Below are positions 1-10,487 of a stretch of DNA of 64,000 bases, one piece after another (position 1 is the first letter of the stretch; each line of letters begins with the position of its first letter). The stretch is from Kurthia sibirica (GTDB lineage Bacteria > Bacillota > Bacilli > Bacillales_A > Planococcaceae). The notes beneath the pieces were generated by a model. That model made no database searches. It was given only the letters and a program-made list of their open reading frames with translations, and was not told where the DNA came from. A program made the position numbers and the translations under genes. The stretch covers positions 124,001 to 188,000 of the forward strand of contig NZ_QFVR01000004.1 of the NCBI RefSeq assembly GCF_003143975.1, given 5' to 3'.

Positions 1-359
1 GCTTTACGGTAGTTCGCTTCTGGTTCCATAACGTCTGCTTCATCATCAAATGTACCAAGCATTGATACCGCTGTGCGAAGTGCAGCCATCGGGTGAACTG
101 TATTAAGTGGCATAGACTTGAATAAATCAACAATTGATGCAGGAATAGCCATGTTATCAGCTAATTGTTGTTTTAATTCAGCTAACTCGTCTGCTTTTGG
201 TAGACGTGTGTGCCATAATAAGTAAATAACCTCTTCAAATGATGCGTTTACTGCTAAATCATCGATGTCATAACCTACGTAAGTTAATGTATCATCGATA
301 ATAGAACTGATTTTAGTTTCTGCAGCTACGATACCTTCTAAACCTTTAGTTGATGTCAT
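1..359 (-). CDS. citZ: Citrate synthase, N-terminal part (runs off the window)
   Basis: The minus-strand reading frame starts MTSTKGLEGIVAAETKISS and continues with TLTYVGYDIDDLA, FEEVIYLLWHTRLP and VHPMAALRTAVSMLG, which is the typical N-terminus of Bacillus-type citrate synthase. The enzyme condenses oxaloacetate and acetyl-CoA to citrate in the cytosol as the entry step of the TCA cycle. About 119 residues are present; the catalytic His/Asp region lies beyond base 1. The ATG at 357-359 is preceded by an AAAGGAG ribosome site. It is the first gene of its transcript here, with a recognisable promoter and cre-like site about 85-130 bases upstream. No truncation is seen other than the window edge. 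Confidence 0.93.
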   Translation of the reverse strand, partial: MTSTKGLEGIVAAETKISSIIDDTLTYVGYDIDDLAVNASFEEVIYLLWHTRLPKADELAELKQQLADNMAIPASIVDLFKSMPLNTVHPMAALRTAVSMLGTFDDEADVMEPEANYRK

Positions 360-443
360 TATATTTCTCTCCTTTAAACATTCTTCTTTGCAGTCAAAAC
401 ATTGCTGAAATGAACTGCCCCAAAAATAGTATATGAACCTATA

Positions 444-492
444 AGTAAATCGCTTACATGAACATTATAATCAATTTTGACGGCTTTGTGAA
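444..492 (-). promoter_or_regulatory. citZ promoter with overlapping cre-like CcpA site
   Basis: On the minus strand, -35 TTCACA (487-492), a 17-base spacer and -10 TATAAT (464-469) form a strong SigA promoter. Directly downstream, at 444-459, is ATGTAAGCGATTTACT, a near match to the catabolite-responsive element consensus (TGNAANCG half intact). It would cover the transcription start. CcpA repression of citZ is established in B. subtilis; its use here is inferred. Confidence 0.7.
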
Positions 493-942
493 TGAAAAGA
501 CATCTTTTTATTAAAATAGAACCTTTTATAGTTTATTTTATACACAAAGTAGAAAAACGTTGAGGTATAAAAATCATGTTTTACCCATTTTATGTACATA
601 TTAACCATATAACGGAACTTTTTAACGTATTTTATGTCTTTATGCGTCATTAATAGCCATTAAATGGCAACATAAAACCTACCTTCATTATTAAGTTGTT
701 ACTTTTTGCTATTTTTTACCGAAAAAACTATATTTTAAACCATTATTTCATTATTTTAAAATAAAAAGATTTTATGCGACATCCTTATTGACGAAGAAAA
801 AAGACGCTAAAAAGATGGTTATGCCCTTTTAATTTTAGATTGCACTTTATATATAGGCGTTACACTACTCGTGTTCAAGCCACAAGTTCATATATATTTA
901 GATGGTTTTATTTGACCTTTTTGCGATTAATAAGCACAACCA
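493..942. other. AT-rich intergenic region without recognised gene
   Basis: This stretch between the citZ promoter and the diverged repeat beginning near 943 is AT-rich. Short open frames are present but have no ribosome sites or recognisable protein character. Nothing further can be supported. Confidence 0.5.
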
Positions 943-1325
943 GTCCTCAAAAACCCTACGCGAAAGAAACCCACTTTTTCTATTTATTCGTTTCAGACAA
1001 ATACTTTCCAGCAGGAGTCCTCGTCCTTTACTACACGAATCATTCAGCCTAAATGCAAAGCCATTTCTCGATCCTTCATATTCAATACAAGTGTTGCTCG
1101 AAAATGAGCAACGCATCTATATCCAAATACATTGCGTTTTAAAACCTTTTTTTATGATGAATACCTTCTAAAAAACCATTTAAACTCTCTACTTGCCCGT
1201 TTTTAAGCATACAAATCAGGGGCATTGTGCTTTTTACGTTAATACCACAAGCTCATGTCCCCTACGGAATTAGTTGAAGCGAGACCCGCAGAAAGCGTCG
1301 AGCCGAGATGATCTTGTTTGAAAAC
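943..1325. repeat. Diverged intergenic repeat, copy 1
   Basis: This segment aligns, base by base with substitutions, to 38245-38640. Matching blocks include TTTACTA followed by an A-rich tract and CATT.A.CCTAAAT (1028-1055), CCATTTCT near 1061, and AGTTGAAGCGA.CCCGC.GAAAGCGTCGAGC (1272-1302). The GCGGAAAGCGTC-like motif resembles a family of dispersed intergenic sequences in Bacillaceae, also seen near 32313 in this window. It carries no convincing coding capacity. Confidence 0.65.
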
Positions 1326-1345
1326 ACCAACAACTAGTATAGAAT

Positions 1346-1383
1346 CAAAAAAAGAAGCTCGGAATAGGCTTCCGAAACTTCTT
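1346..1383 (-). terminator. Rho-independent terminator of the pfkA-pyk-fxsA transcript
   Basis: On the minus strand AAGAAGTTTCGGAA pairs with TTCCGAGCTTCTT across a short loop and is followed by a run of seven T residues. It begins immediately at the fxsA stop codon. Confidence 0.85.
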
Positions 1384-1773
1384 TTAATGTTTATACACAA
1401 CTACATTGCCATTACTATATTTCTTTTTAATCCAGCGATAAATTAGTGGTTTAAATAATTGACGTGTTGGTTTCAAAGCTAATAAAACGCCGATTATATC
1501 GGATAAGAAACCTGGTAATATGAGTAACACTCCAGCGATAAATAACAAGACACCATCAATCATTGCTGGGCCAGGTGGCTGTCTATTTGCCATCGCTTTT
1601 TGAAGCTGTTGTTTTGCTTTCATACCTTCAAAACGAATAAGGTACACTCCGAGTATACCTGTGACGACGATTAGGACAATCGTCCAAAGAGCGCCGATTA
1701 TTTTGCCTGACAACAACACGAACACAATTTCCAATAACGGGATTAAAAGAATCAGCAAAAGAATTTTTCGCAT
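1384..1773 (-). CDS. fxsA: FxsA family membrane protein
   Basis: A 129-residue protein that starts MRKILLLILLIPLLEIV and has three to four hydrophobic segments, including GALWTIVLIVVTGILGVYLI and MIDGVLLFIAGVLLILPGFL. The PGFLSDIIG motif is characteristic of FxsA, a cytoplasmic-membrane protein named for suppressing phage F exclusion in E. coli; its function in Firmicutes is unknown. The second ATG (1773) was chosen because it lies seven bases after GGAGG, while the first ATG is too close. The gene follows pyk by about 40 bases and is probably co-transcribed, as in Bacillus (ytzA). The basic C-terminus (WIKKKYSNG) is likely cytosolic. Confidence 0.85.
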   Translation of the reverse strand: MRKILLLILLIPLLEIVFVLLSGKIIGALWTIVLIVVTGILGVYLIRFEGMKAKQQLQKAMANRQPPGPAMIDGVLLFIAGVLLILPGFLSDIIGVLLALKPTRQLFKPLIYRWIKKKYSNGNVVVYKH

Positions 1774-1815
1774 TTGCATTCCTCCTCGTAAAGAGCAGCG
1801 GATTGCTACAACGAT

Positions 1816-3576
1816 TTATAGGATACTTGAGTAACCTTGATAAATAACGCCAGATGTAGCATCCATCGAAATTTCTTGATCATTTTCAATCAATTTCGTT
1901 GCATCCTTCACTCCTACAATAACAGGAATTCCTAGTGATAGTCCAACAACTGCTGCGTGAGAAGTTAATCCACCTTCTTCAGTTATTAAACCAGCACAAT
2001 TTGTCACGGCTGGCATCATTTCACGATCTGAACCAATCGTTACGATAATGCGGTCTTTGGTATCGATCGCATTTGCTTCTTCAGCATTTTTCACAACGAG
2101 TGCACGACCGTTTGCTACTGATTTGCCAATACCTTGACCTTTTGTAAGAATATCGCCAATAACATGAACTTTCATTAAGTTCGTAGTACCCGCTTGTCCA
2201 ACTGGAACACCCGCAGTAATAACGACAACATCGCCATAAGATACGAAACCATATTTTAAGCTCTCTTGAACAGCTAATTCTAAAATACCATCTGTATTAC
2301 GAACTTTTTGAGCGACGATTGGCATAACACCCCATACTAATGCAAGACGGCGTGCTGTTAATTCGGACGAAGTGATCGCAATTACAGCTACACCCGGACG
2401 ATATTTTGCAATGGTTGTCGCTGTATAACCCGACTCAGTTGGTGCTAAAATAGCAGCTACTTGTAGATTAAGCGAAGTATATGCAACTGATTGAGCAATT
2501 GAATCTGTCATACTAATTCCTTGCTCTTTTGATTGTGCACGTACAATTGCTTTATGATCTAAAGTATCTTCAATGCGTTCAGCAATTTTCGCCATTGTTG
2601 CTACAGATTCTACAGGATATAATCCAGCAGCTGTTTCACCTGATAACATAATTGCATCCGTACCGTCTAAAATTGCATTGGCAACATCAGATGCTTCTGC
2701 ACGAGTTGGACGTGGATTACGTTGCATTGAATCTAACATTTGAGTAGCTGTAATAACTGGTTTCCCTACTTTATTACATTTTTTAATTAGATTTTTCTGC
2801 ACGACTGGTACTTCTTCAGCTGGAATTTCAACACCTAAATCTCCACGTGCAACCATTAAACCGTCAGAAACTTTCAAGATATCGTCGATGTTATCAACGC
2901 CCTCTTGATTTTCGATTTTCGGAATAATTTGAATATGGACTGCATTGTTCTGTTCTAATAGTTGACGAATTTCTAAGACATCTTTTGCACGACGAACAAA
3001 TGATGCTGCGATGAAATCAACATTTTGTTCGATACCAAAACGAATATCACTCGCATCTTTATCCGTAATACCTGGTAATTGAACAGATACGCCTGGAACA
3101 TTGACACCTTTTTTATTTTTTAATGTACCCGCATTTTCAACGATTGTGTGGATTAAACCTTTTGCAGTATCCGTTGAAGTAACACGTAATTCAATCAGAC
3201 CATCATCCAGTAAAATAATTGAACCTTCTTGTACATCTTCGATTAATTTTTCATAAGAGATTGAGAATACTTCTGGAGTTCCTAATACTTCAGTCATTGA
3301 GATTGCAAGCTCTTGACCAGTTACTAGCTCGATTGCATCATTTTGCATTTGATGTGTACGGATTTCAGGACCTTTTGTATCCAACAAGATTGCAACAATT
3401 TTATTTAACTCTGCCGATGCTTCACGAATTGTTTTGATACGTTCTGCATGTTCTTCATGACTACCGTGAGAAAAATTTAAACGGGCAACATTCATACCTG
3501 CATTGATTAAATTTTTCAGCGTTTCTTTTGATTCACTAGCTGGACCAATTGTACATACAATTTTCGTTTTTCTCAT
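1816..3576 (-). CDS. pyk: Pyruvate kinase with C-terminal PEP-utilising-type domain
   Basis: A 586-residue glycolytic enzyme converting PEP and ADP to pyruvate and ATP. It starts [14 protein letters not shown] and has [11 protein letters not shown] (substrate and ADP contacts), the metal/K+ site region [11 protein letters not shown], the catalytic region [18 protein letters not shown], and [11 protein letters not shown] and TATQMLDSM near residues 245-285. Residues about 475-586 form the extra domain typical of Bacillus pyruvate kinases, similar to the PEP-synthase swivelling domain ([21 protein letters not shown]). The gene lies 21 bases behind pfkA and is most likely in its operon, with fxsA downstream. 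The start is the ATG after GGAG. Confidence 0.97.
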   Translation of the reverse strand: MRKTKIVCTIGPASESKETLKNLINAGMNVARLNFSHGSHEEHAERIKTIREASAELNKIVAILLDTKGPEIRTHQMQNDAIELVTGQELAISMTEVLGTPEVFSISYEKLIEDVQEGSIILLDDGLIELRVTSTDTAKGLIHTIVENAGTLKNKKGVNVPGVSVQLPGITDKDASDIRFGIEQNVDFIAASFVRRAKDVLEIRQLLEQNNAVHIQIIPKIENQEGVDNIDDILKVSDGLMVARGDLGVEIPAEEVPVVQKNLIKKCNKVGKPVITATQMLDSMQRNPRPTRAEASDVANAILDGTDAIMLSGETAAGLYPVESVATMAKIAERIEDTLDHKAIVRAQSKEQGISMTDSIAQSVAYTSLNLQVAAILAPTESGYTATTIAKYRPGVAVIAITSSELTARRLALVWGVMPIVAQKVRNTDGILELAVQESLKYGFVSYGDVVVITAGVPVGQAGTTNLMKVHVIGDILTKGQGIGKSVANGRALVVKNAEEANAIDTKDRIIVTIGSDREMMPAVTNCAGLITEEGGLTSHAAVVGLSLGIPVIVGVKDATKLIENDQEISMDATSGVIYQGYSSIL

Positions 3577-3597
3577 TTCATTACCACTCCAATTTTA

Positions 3598-4584
<987 letters not shown>

Positions 4585-4636
4585 TTACACATTATCACGA
4601 AAAAAAGTAATTTAATAGCAATGTGTTGAAAGAAAT

Positions 4637-4676
4637 AGGCTGTCATCGGTAAATCGTATTCCCGATGAAACAGCCT
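4637..4676 (-). terminator. Hairpin terminator after accA
   Basis: AGGCTGT and CATCGG pair with CCGATG and ACAGCCT around an eleven-base loop. On the minus strand the stem is followed by the T-rich sequence ATTTCTTTC. It lies between accA and pfkA and probably ends the acc transcript. Confidence 0.65.
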
Positions 4677-4742
4677 TTACATTTCAGTTATACCCTATCA
4701 TAACCGTTTACTATTACTTTGGAAATATTTTTTGAAAATATT

Positions 4743-5696
4743 TTATTCAGAAAATGTTCCAATCGCTCTAAATTTATCATAACGCTGTTGCACTAACTGT
4801 TCCTGTGACAGCGGATTTAACTCAGCTAATGATTTACGAATAGCCGCTGCGACAAACTCCGCTTCAACTTGTTGGTCTCTATGCGCCCCACCTAAAACTT
4901 CCGGAATAATATCATCAATAATATTCATTTCCTTTAAATTTGGTGCTGTAATTCTCATCGCTTCAGCAGCTTGCTGTGCCAGTGATGCATCCTTCCATAA
5001 AATAGAAGCCGCTCCTTCTGGTGAAATAACCGAGAATGTTGAATTTTCAAGCATATAAATATGATTGGCCACGCTAATCCCTAAAGCCCCACCACTACCG
5101 CCTTCACCAATGACAATCGAAATGACAGGTACCGTTAAACCAGCCATTTCTACTAAATTTCGAGCGATTGCTTCACTTTGACCACGTTCTTCAGCCGCTT
5201 TTCCTGGGTATGCGCCCTTTGTATCAACGAAGCAAATAACCGGACGTTGGAATTTTTCAGCTTGCTTCATTAGGCGCATTGCTTTGCGGTATCCTTCTGG
5301 ATGTGGCATACCAAAATTACGGCGAATATTTTCTTTTGTCGCCTTGCCACGTTGGTGTCCTATGACAGTAACAGCTTGTCCATCTAATTGAGCAATTCCT
5401 CCGATTAAAGCTTCATCATCACCATAGTTTCGATCGCCATGAAATTCGATAAAATCAGAAAAAATTTCACCAATATAATCCAAAGTTGTTGGACGTTGTG
5501 GATGACGAGCAATTTGCACGCGATTCCAAGGTTCTAAATTCGAGTAAATTTCGACTTGTAATGACTGAAATTTTTCCTCCAATTTGAATATTTCCTCTGT
5601 AAAATCAATATTTGCTTCTATTGTCAATTTTTTTAATTCATCAATTTTAGCTTGCAGTTCAATCAGTGGTTTTTCAAAAGGTAAAATATGTTCCAT
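4743..5696 (-). CDS. accA: Acetyl-CoA carboxylase carboxyltransferase subunit alpha
   Basis: A 317-residue subunit that with AccD transfers the carboxyl group from carboxybiotin to acetyl-CoA, giving malonyl-CoA for fatty acid synthesis. Features are the N-terminal helical region [91 protein letters not shown] (oxyanion and CoA site) and [13 protein letters not shown]. It lies only two bases after accD and is translationally coupled. The length is usual for Bacillales. Confidence 0.97.
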   Translation of the reverse strand: MEHILPFEKPLIELQAKIDELKKLTIEANIDFTEEIFKLEEKFQSLQVEIYSNLEPWNRVQIARHPQRPTTLDYIGEIFSDFIEFHGDRNYGDDEALIGGIAQLDGQAVTVIGHQRGKATKENIRRNFGMPHPEGYRKAMRLMKQAEKFQRPVICFVDTKGAYPGKAAEERGQSEAIARNLVEMAGLTVPVISIVIGEGGSGGALGISVANHIYMLENSTFSVISPEGAASILWKDASLAQQAAEAMRITAPNLKEMNIIDDIIPEVLGGAHRDQQVEAEFVAAAIRKSLAELNPLSQEQLVQQRYDKFRAIGTFSE

Positions 5697-5698
5697 GA

Positions 5699-6553
5699 TT
5701 ATTGTGCTCCCTTCGTGTGTAAACGTACGATCGTATCCAATGTTTTTTTCATATCTTCACGATGTACGATCTTATCCAGCTGTCCATGTTTTAATAAAAA
5801 TTCAGCTGTTTGGAAGTCATCCGGTAATTTTTCACGAACGGTTTGCTCAATAACACGGCGACCTGCAAAACCGATTAATGCTTGTGGCTCCGCCATATTA
5901 ATATCACCTACTGATGCAAAGCTTGCAGAAACGCCACCCGTTGTTGGATGCGTCATAATCGAAACATATAGTAAGCCTTCATTGCTATGGCGTTTTAATG
6001 CTACCGATGTTTTTGCCATTTGCATTAATGAAATAGCACCTTCTTGCATTCGAGCACCACCACTTGCTGTAAAGATGATGAAAGGAACTTGCAATTCAGT
6101 TGCTTTTTCAATCGCACGTGTGATCTTCTCACCAACAACTGATCCCATTGAACCCATACGGAAAAATGAATCCATAACAGCAATCACCACACGGTTGCCA
6201 CCAATGTCACCTATACCAGTCAGTACTGCTTCATTTATACCCGTTTTTTTCATATCCGATTCTACTTTTTCAACATAACCCGGGAAGCCGAGTGGATTGA
6301 CCGTTTTTAAATGGTCATCGATTGACACGAATGTCCCCTCATCAATAATTTGAGCTACGCGCTCAGCCGAAGTGATTTTATGGTGATGTTGACATTTCGG
6401 GCAAACAAGCAAATTTTTTTGAAATTCTTTGGTCACCATCACATGTTTACATTCCGTACATTGTGCCATAACGCCTTCTTTTATATCATTTATTTGTTGA
6501 CTTCTTTTTATTTTATTTGGTTTGTTTTTTACGAACAAATCTTTAATACTCAT
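5699..6553 (-). CDS. accD: Acetyl-CoA carboxylase carboxyltransferase subunit beta
   Basis: A 284-residue partner of AccA. Near the N-terminus is the zinc ribbon CTECKH...CPKCQHHHK (four cysteines), followed by the crotonase-like carboxyltransferase core with [25 protein letters not shown] and [12 protein letters not shown]. It starts MSIKDLF one base after the stop of the upstream FadR-like regulator, so regulator, accD and accA form one operon. The FadR-type control is inferred from the operator upstream of the regulator. Confidence 0.97.
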   Translation of the reverse strand: MSIKDLFVKNKPNKIKRSQQINDIKEGVMAQCTECKHVMVTKEFQKNLLVCPKCQHHHKITSAERVAQIIDEGTFVSIDDHLKTVNPLGFPGYVEKVESDMKKTGINEAVLTGIGDIGGNRVVIAVMDSFFRMGSMGSVVGEKITRAIEKATELQVPFIIFTASGGARMQEGAISLMQMAKTSVALKRHSNEGLLYVSIMTHPTTGGVSASFASVGDINMAEPQALIGFAGRRVIEQTVREKLPDDFQTAEFLLKHGQLDKIVHREDMKKTLDTIVRLHTKGAQ

Positions 6554-6554
6554 A

Positions 6555-7202
6555 TTATTCTCTCCCCTTTTTCAACAGTTCCATCCATTCAGCATAAGCC
6601 TGAACCGCTTGCGCAGGATTACCTGTTTTTAATTCGCTTAGAAATTTCGCAATAATTGTTTTTTCATCATCTTCAGACAATCCCTTATGCATTGATTTTC
6701 CAAATTGGTTTAATAACATCCAAATTTTAAATACGAGACGATTATGTGAAGACACCATCAGTTCTCTTACCAATATTTCACGTTCAATTGAACCATCGAT
6801 GATTAAGTTATGTAGGAGACTTTCCCAAACAGGCAATTTTCTTAAGTCATCATTCGTGGCAATTTCAATAATTGCATCACGTTCGAGTATTTGTTGGGTA
6901 TCATGAACATTTTCTACATCTTTTTCTTCTTGTAATATGAATGTCGACAATACTTCAACAAGTTTATGATTTCGATAATCTGCTAAAAAAGTACCGCCAC
7001 CTCGTTTGGTCTCAATTAGCCCAAGTAGTTCCATACTGCGTAATGCTTCTCTGACAGACGAACGTCCTACGCCTAAGCGCTCAGCTAATACCCTTTCAGA
7101 TGGTAGTTTGCCACCAGGCTCAATTTCTTCAACTCGAATAATTTCTCGGAGTTCCTTCACTATTTGCACAAACATTTTTGGTGGTGATTTTTCAGCACTC
7201 AT
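6555..7202 (-). CDS. GntR-family, FadR-subfamily transcriptional regulator of the acc operon
   Basis: A 215-residue protein with an N-terminal winged helix-turn-helix (about 10-75): [56 protein letters not shown] is the canonical GntR DNA-binding signature. The C-terminal part (about 85-215) is helical and consistent with an effector-binding FadR-like domain, though metal-binding histidines are sparse. It is the first gene of the accDA operon. It starts at an ATG behind GAGGAG. Its promoter overlaps a perfect palindrome with the FadR-type core GGTCTGACC, so autoregulation is likely. Its ligand, perhaps an acyl-CoA, is inferred and not shown. Confidence 0.88.
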   Translation of the reverse strand: MSAEKSPPKMFVQIVKELREIIRVEEIEPGGKLPSERVLAERLGVGRSSVREALRSMELLGLIETKRGGGTFLADYRNHKLVEVLSTFILQEEKDVENVHDTQQILERDAIIEIATNDDLRKLPVWESLLHNLIIDGSIEREILVRELMVSSHNRLVFKIWMLLNQFGKSMHKGLSEDDEKTIIAKFLSELKTGNPAQAVQAYAEWMELLKKGRE

Positions 7203-7223
7203 TGTATCGACTCCTCATTATCC

Positions 7224-7278
7224 AAAAAGTGGTCTGACCACTTTTTACTAGCATACAAAATTTTATTTCGATAGTAAA
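7224..7278 (-). promoter_or_regulatory. Promoter and FadR-type operator of the gntR-accD-accA operon
   Basis: On the minus strand -35 TTTACT (7273-7278), 17-base spacer and -10 TATGCT (7250-7255) are followed at once by a perfect inverted repeat at 7224-7246: arms AAAAAGTGGT and ACCACTTTTT around CTG. The core TGGTCTGACCA matches the operator form of FadR-subfamily GntR proteins. It covers the predicted +1. Confidence 0.75.
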
Positions 7279-7344
7279 GTAAAATCTATAAAAAATTAAA
7301 GATCCTCGCTTCTTCTACGTAGCTACTCTCTGAATTTACGTCAT

Positions 7345-7394
7345 AAAAAAGCCGAGAATTCAACTGTTTATAACAGTTTGAATTCTCAGCTTTT
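7345..7394 (-). terminator. dnaE terminator
   Basis: On the minus strand AGCTGAGAATTCAAACTG pairs with CAGTTGAATTCTCGGCT through a short loop and is followed by TTTTTTA, directly after the dnaE stop codon. Confidence 0.88.
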
Positions 7395-7398
7395 ATTT

Positions 7399-10300
7399 TT
7401 AAGTGAGTAGTTCTATTTTTTTCACAACAAGCTGTGGTGCATGATTTCGATATTCTATAAAACCTTCTGCGTAGATTAACTGACCTTCTTGCAACATGTC
7501 TTCAAAAGGTTGGAATGTTTGAGGAAATAATGTAGCTGATACAGTTCCTTCATCATCTTCCAACTGTAAAAAGGCCATTTGCTCACCTTTTTTTGTACGA
7601 ATTTTCTTTATTTCTACAATGTTCGCAATGCATTTTAAATAACTGCGCTCTTTAATAGAAGAAACTCTTGCTAAAGAGGTTACCGGGCGCTGTAAATCCG
7701 CTTTAATCTTCGTCACTGGGTGTGTTGAAATATAAAAACCTAACACCTCTTTTTCGAAATTAAGTTTGTCTGATTCGCTCAGAATATCGGCCTTCGCATG
7801 CTTTGGTACACCATATACTGCTGTGTCATAGAACAACGTACTTTCCTCTGTTGGTGAGTAGAGTGCGGCTAGTTTTTCAGCACGATCAATCGTTGCTAAT
7901 AACACGCTGCGTTGCTGACCAAAATCATCTAATGCACCCGCTTTTACAAGTGGTTCCACTGCCTTACGTTTAAAATGCAGTGCTGACATTGACAACGCCA
8001 TATCAAAAATCGTTTTAAACGGTGCACGATTATTCTCTTTACGCAATGCTTGTAATCTAGTCAAAAACGTGTTGGGAACACCTTTAATACTACCTAACGC
8101 TAAACGGATTTTACCTTCTTCTACACGGTAACCACGTCCACTTTTGATAATGGAGGGCGGTAATATTTCAATACCGCTTGTTTTTGCTTCACGCAAAATC
8201 TGCTGTTGCTTCTCTTTATCACCAAGTGCACTTGTCAAGATGGCCGCGTAGAAATATGGTGCAAAATTGGCTTTCAAGTAGGCCATTTGGTACGTAATCA
8301 TACTATATGCAACGGCATGGCTTTTTGGAAAACCATAGTTTGCAAATCGCACGATCAAATCATATACCTCATCCGCTACTTGTTGTGAAAACCCTTTTTG
8401 TAGTGCACCTGCGACAAAACGTTGACGTTCGGCATCTAGACTCTTTTTATTCTTTTTACTAACAGCTCGACGCAGTAAATCTGCTTCTCCTAATGAAAAA
8501 CCAGCCATAACAGCTGCGATACGCATGATTTGCTCTTGATAGACGATAACGCCAAAGGTTTCACCTAGAATCGGCTCAAGCACCTTATGGGGCATCTGGA
8601 CAGGTTCTTGATGATGTTTCCGACGACTATATACAGGGATGAAATCCATCGGTCCTGGACGATAGAGCGCGTTGACAGCGACAATATCAGCAAATGTTGT
8701 CGGTTTTATTTCCTTTAAAGCAGCGCGCATACCAGATGATTCTAATTGAAAAACACCTGTCGTATCGCCACTTTGTAGTAATTGAAAGGTTTTAGTATCC
8801 TGTAGGGGGATTTTATTGAAATCTAAAAATCGTTTTTCATTGTAGAAAATTAAACTACGGATATGATCTAAAACGGTTAAATTTCGCAGCCCCAGAAAAT
8901 CCATTTTTAAAAGACCAATTTCTTCAATTTCCTTCATTGGCCATTGTGTAATATACAGATGATCGCCACCTTTTTCTATAGGCGCAATATCTGGCAATGG
9001 AATCGGTGACAAGACGACCCCTGCTGCATGGGTAGAAGCATTACGATTTAGCCCCTCTAATTTCAATGCAATCTGCAACCATTTCTGGCGCAGCGGTTCG
9101 TCGCCTATCCACTCGGTTAGCTGTGGCATGGCGTCGTGTAACGTTAGTGTATTTCTTCCTTGTAGTAAGCTTGATATTTTTGATAGTTCATCCATTGAAA
9201 ATCCAAGTACGCGTGCAACATCACGCGCTACCGCTTTTGCAGATAATGTTCCGAATGTAATAATTTGTGTAGCATATTGTATACCATATTTCTCCGCAAC
9301 ATAATCGATGACATCTTGGCGTTTAGCATCTGCAAAATCGACATCAATATCTGGTAATGTCACACGTTGTGGATTTAAAAAACGTTCGAATAATAAATCA
9401 TAATGCAATGGGTCGACATTGGTAATTTCTAAGCAGTAGGCTACTAAAGAACTTGCTGATGAACCGCGACCCGGTCCTGTTAAAATACGCTTTGAACGTG
9501 CAAATTGAATATAATCTGCAACGATGAGAAAATAATCCTCATAGCCCATTTCACTAATTACGGACATCTCATATGCTAAACGTTCCTCATAAGGTACTTG
9601 CCCGCTAAAACCACGTTTTTTCAATCCTTCTATACATTGTTCTTGAAATAATACAGCAGATGATTGATCGCTTGTCCCTTTATAAATAGGCATATAATGT
9701 TTATCAAAAGCCAAATCTACTTGGCATGATGCAAGCATTTTCTTTTCATTTTCCAACCATTGAGGTTGATCGCGATAACGCGCTACGTAATCATCCATTG
9801 TCGGTAAATAGTACATTTGCTGTCTCATCGATAGCGGTTCTCGATCTTCTATACGCATCCCCTGCTGAATCGCTAAAGCTGCCTCATATGCAGCAACATC
9901 TTGCTGAGCCATAAACGTTACTTTTTGTGTAGACATAATAGAGATGCCCGCCTGTTCAGCTAGTTGTTGCCAACTAGATTCATATTCGGCAATTTTTCCA
10001 GCTACTCGCTCGATACCGATAAAACAGTCTGCTTGAAATAGACTATGAAATTGCAGCATATAGTCTGCATGTGATAGCTGCCACATCTCATCCATAACAG
10101 GTAGCATGGCAATTAATCCTTGCTGATAACCTTGTAACCATTTTAGTGGTAGGTCCCCCTGTTCTCTGAGGGCAATAGCAGATGATATTTTAAGTAAATG
10201 ATGATAACCTTTTTTATTTTTTGCATACAAAATAAGTGGGAGACGAACGTCTTCTTCAAGTGTAACGACTACTGTCAAACCTAGCACAGCATGAATATTA

Positions 10301-10467
10301 TTTTTCGTCATTTCTTTGTAAAATTGTAGAAGACCATAAAGTTTTGGATCAGTAATAGCAACGGAAGATTGCTCATATTGTTGCAATATAGTAGATAGCT
10401 CCTCAACGCGCACAATGCTGTCTAACATACTTGCTGATGTAATTATTTGTGAATAATGAGCATGCAT
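7399..10467 (-). CDS. dnaE: DNA polymerase III alpha subunit, DnaE type
   Basis: A 1022-residue replicative polymerase of the DnaE1/DnaE3-like group, used in low-GC Gram-positives for primer extension before PolC. Visible: an N-terminal PHP-like domain; RILTGPGRGSSASSLVAY; the catalytic PDIDVDFADAKR (two of the acidic residues); THAAGVVLSP; TTGVFQLESSGMR; RPGPMDFIP; GVIVYQEQIMRIA; KSHAVAYSMITYQMAYLKANF; and an OB-fold C-terminus (LARVSSIKERSYLKCIANIVEIKKI). PHP metal ligands appear lost (YSQII where HLQVH is usual, TDPKLYG for TDDHVMYG). The ATG at 10467 follows GGAGGGAGG and lies 20 bases after nrnA. The protein is somewhat shorter than the B. subtilis enzyme. Confidence 0.95.
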   Translation of the reverse strand: MHAHYSQIITSASMLDSIVRVEELSTILQQYEQSSVAITDPKLYGLLQFYKEMTKNNIHAVLGLTVVVTLEEDVRLPLILYAKNKKGYHHLLKISSAIALREQGDLPLKWLQGYQQGLIAMLPVMDEMWQLSHADYMLQFHSLFQADCFIGIERVAGKIAEYESSWQQLAEQAGISIMSTQKVTFMAQQDVAAYEAALAIQQGMRIEDREPLSMRQQMYYLPTMDDYVARYRDQPQWLENEKKMLASCQVDLAFDKHYMPIYKGTSDQSSAVLFQEQCIEGLKKRGFSGQVPYEERLAYEMSVISEMGYEDYFLIVADYIQFARSKRILTGPGRGSSASSLVAYCLEITNVDPLHYDLLFERFLNPQRVTLPDIDVDFADAKRQDVIDYVAEKYGIQYATQIITFGTLSAKAVARDVARVLGFSMDELSKISSLLQGRNTLTLHDAMPQLTEWIGDEPLRQKWLQIALKLEGLNRNASTHAAGVVLSPIPLPDIAPIEKGGDHLYITQWPMKEIEEIGLLKMDFLGLRNLTVLDHIRSLIFYNEKRFLDFNKIPLQDTKTFQLLQSGDTTGVFQLESSGMRAALKEIKPTTFADIVAVNALYRPGPMDFIPVYSRRKHHQEPVQMPHKVLEPILGETFGVIVYQEQIMRIAAVMAGFSLGEADLLRRAVSKKNKKSLDAERQRFVAGALQKGFSQQVADEVYDLIVRFANYGFPKSHAVAYSMITYQMAYLKANFAPYFYAAILTSALGDKEKQQQILREAKTSGIEILPPSIIKSGRGYRVEEGKIRLALGSIKGVPNTFLTRLQALRKENNRAPFKTIFDMALSMSALHFKRKAVEPLVKAGALDDFGQQRSVLLATIDRAEKLAALYSPTEESTLFYDTAVYGVPKHAKADILSESDKLNFEKEVLGFYISTHPVTKIKADLQRPVTSLARVSSIKERSYLKCIANIVEIKKIRTKKGEQMAFLQLEDDEGTVSATLFPQTFQPFEDMLQEGQLIYAEGFIEYRNHAPQLVVKKIELLT

Positions 10468-10487
10468 AACGTTGCCTCCCTCCTTTT

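Noticed and set aside
840-1171. Overlapping open frames of 70-89 codons on both strands in the citZ-fxsA gap
   Set aside because: No ribosome sites, no family resemblance, and the region is a diverged repeat shared with 38.2 kb whose copy has no matching frame.
5688-6278. A 196-codon plus-strand frame opposite accD
   Set aside because: It lies antisense to the well-supported accD gene and its composition is the reverse-complement shadow of it.
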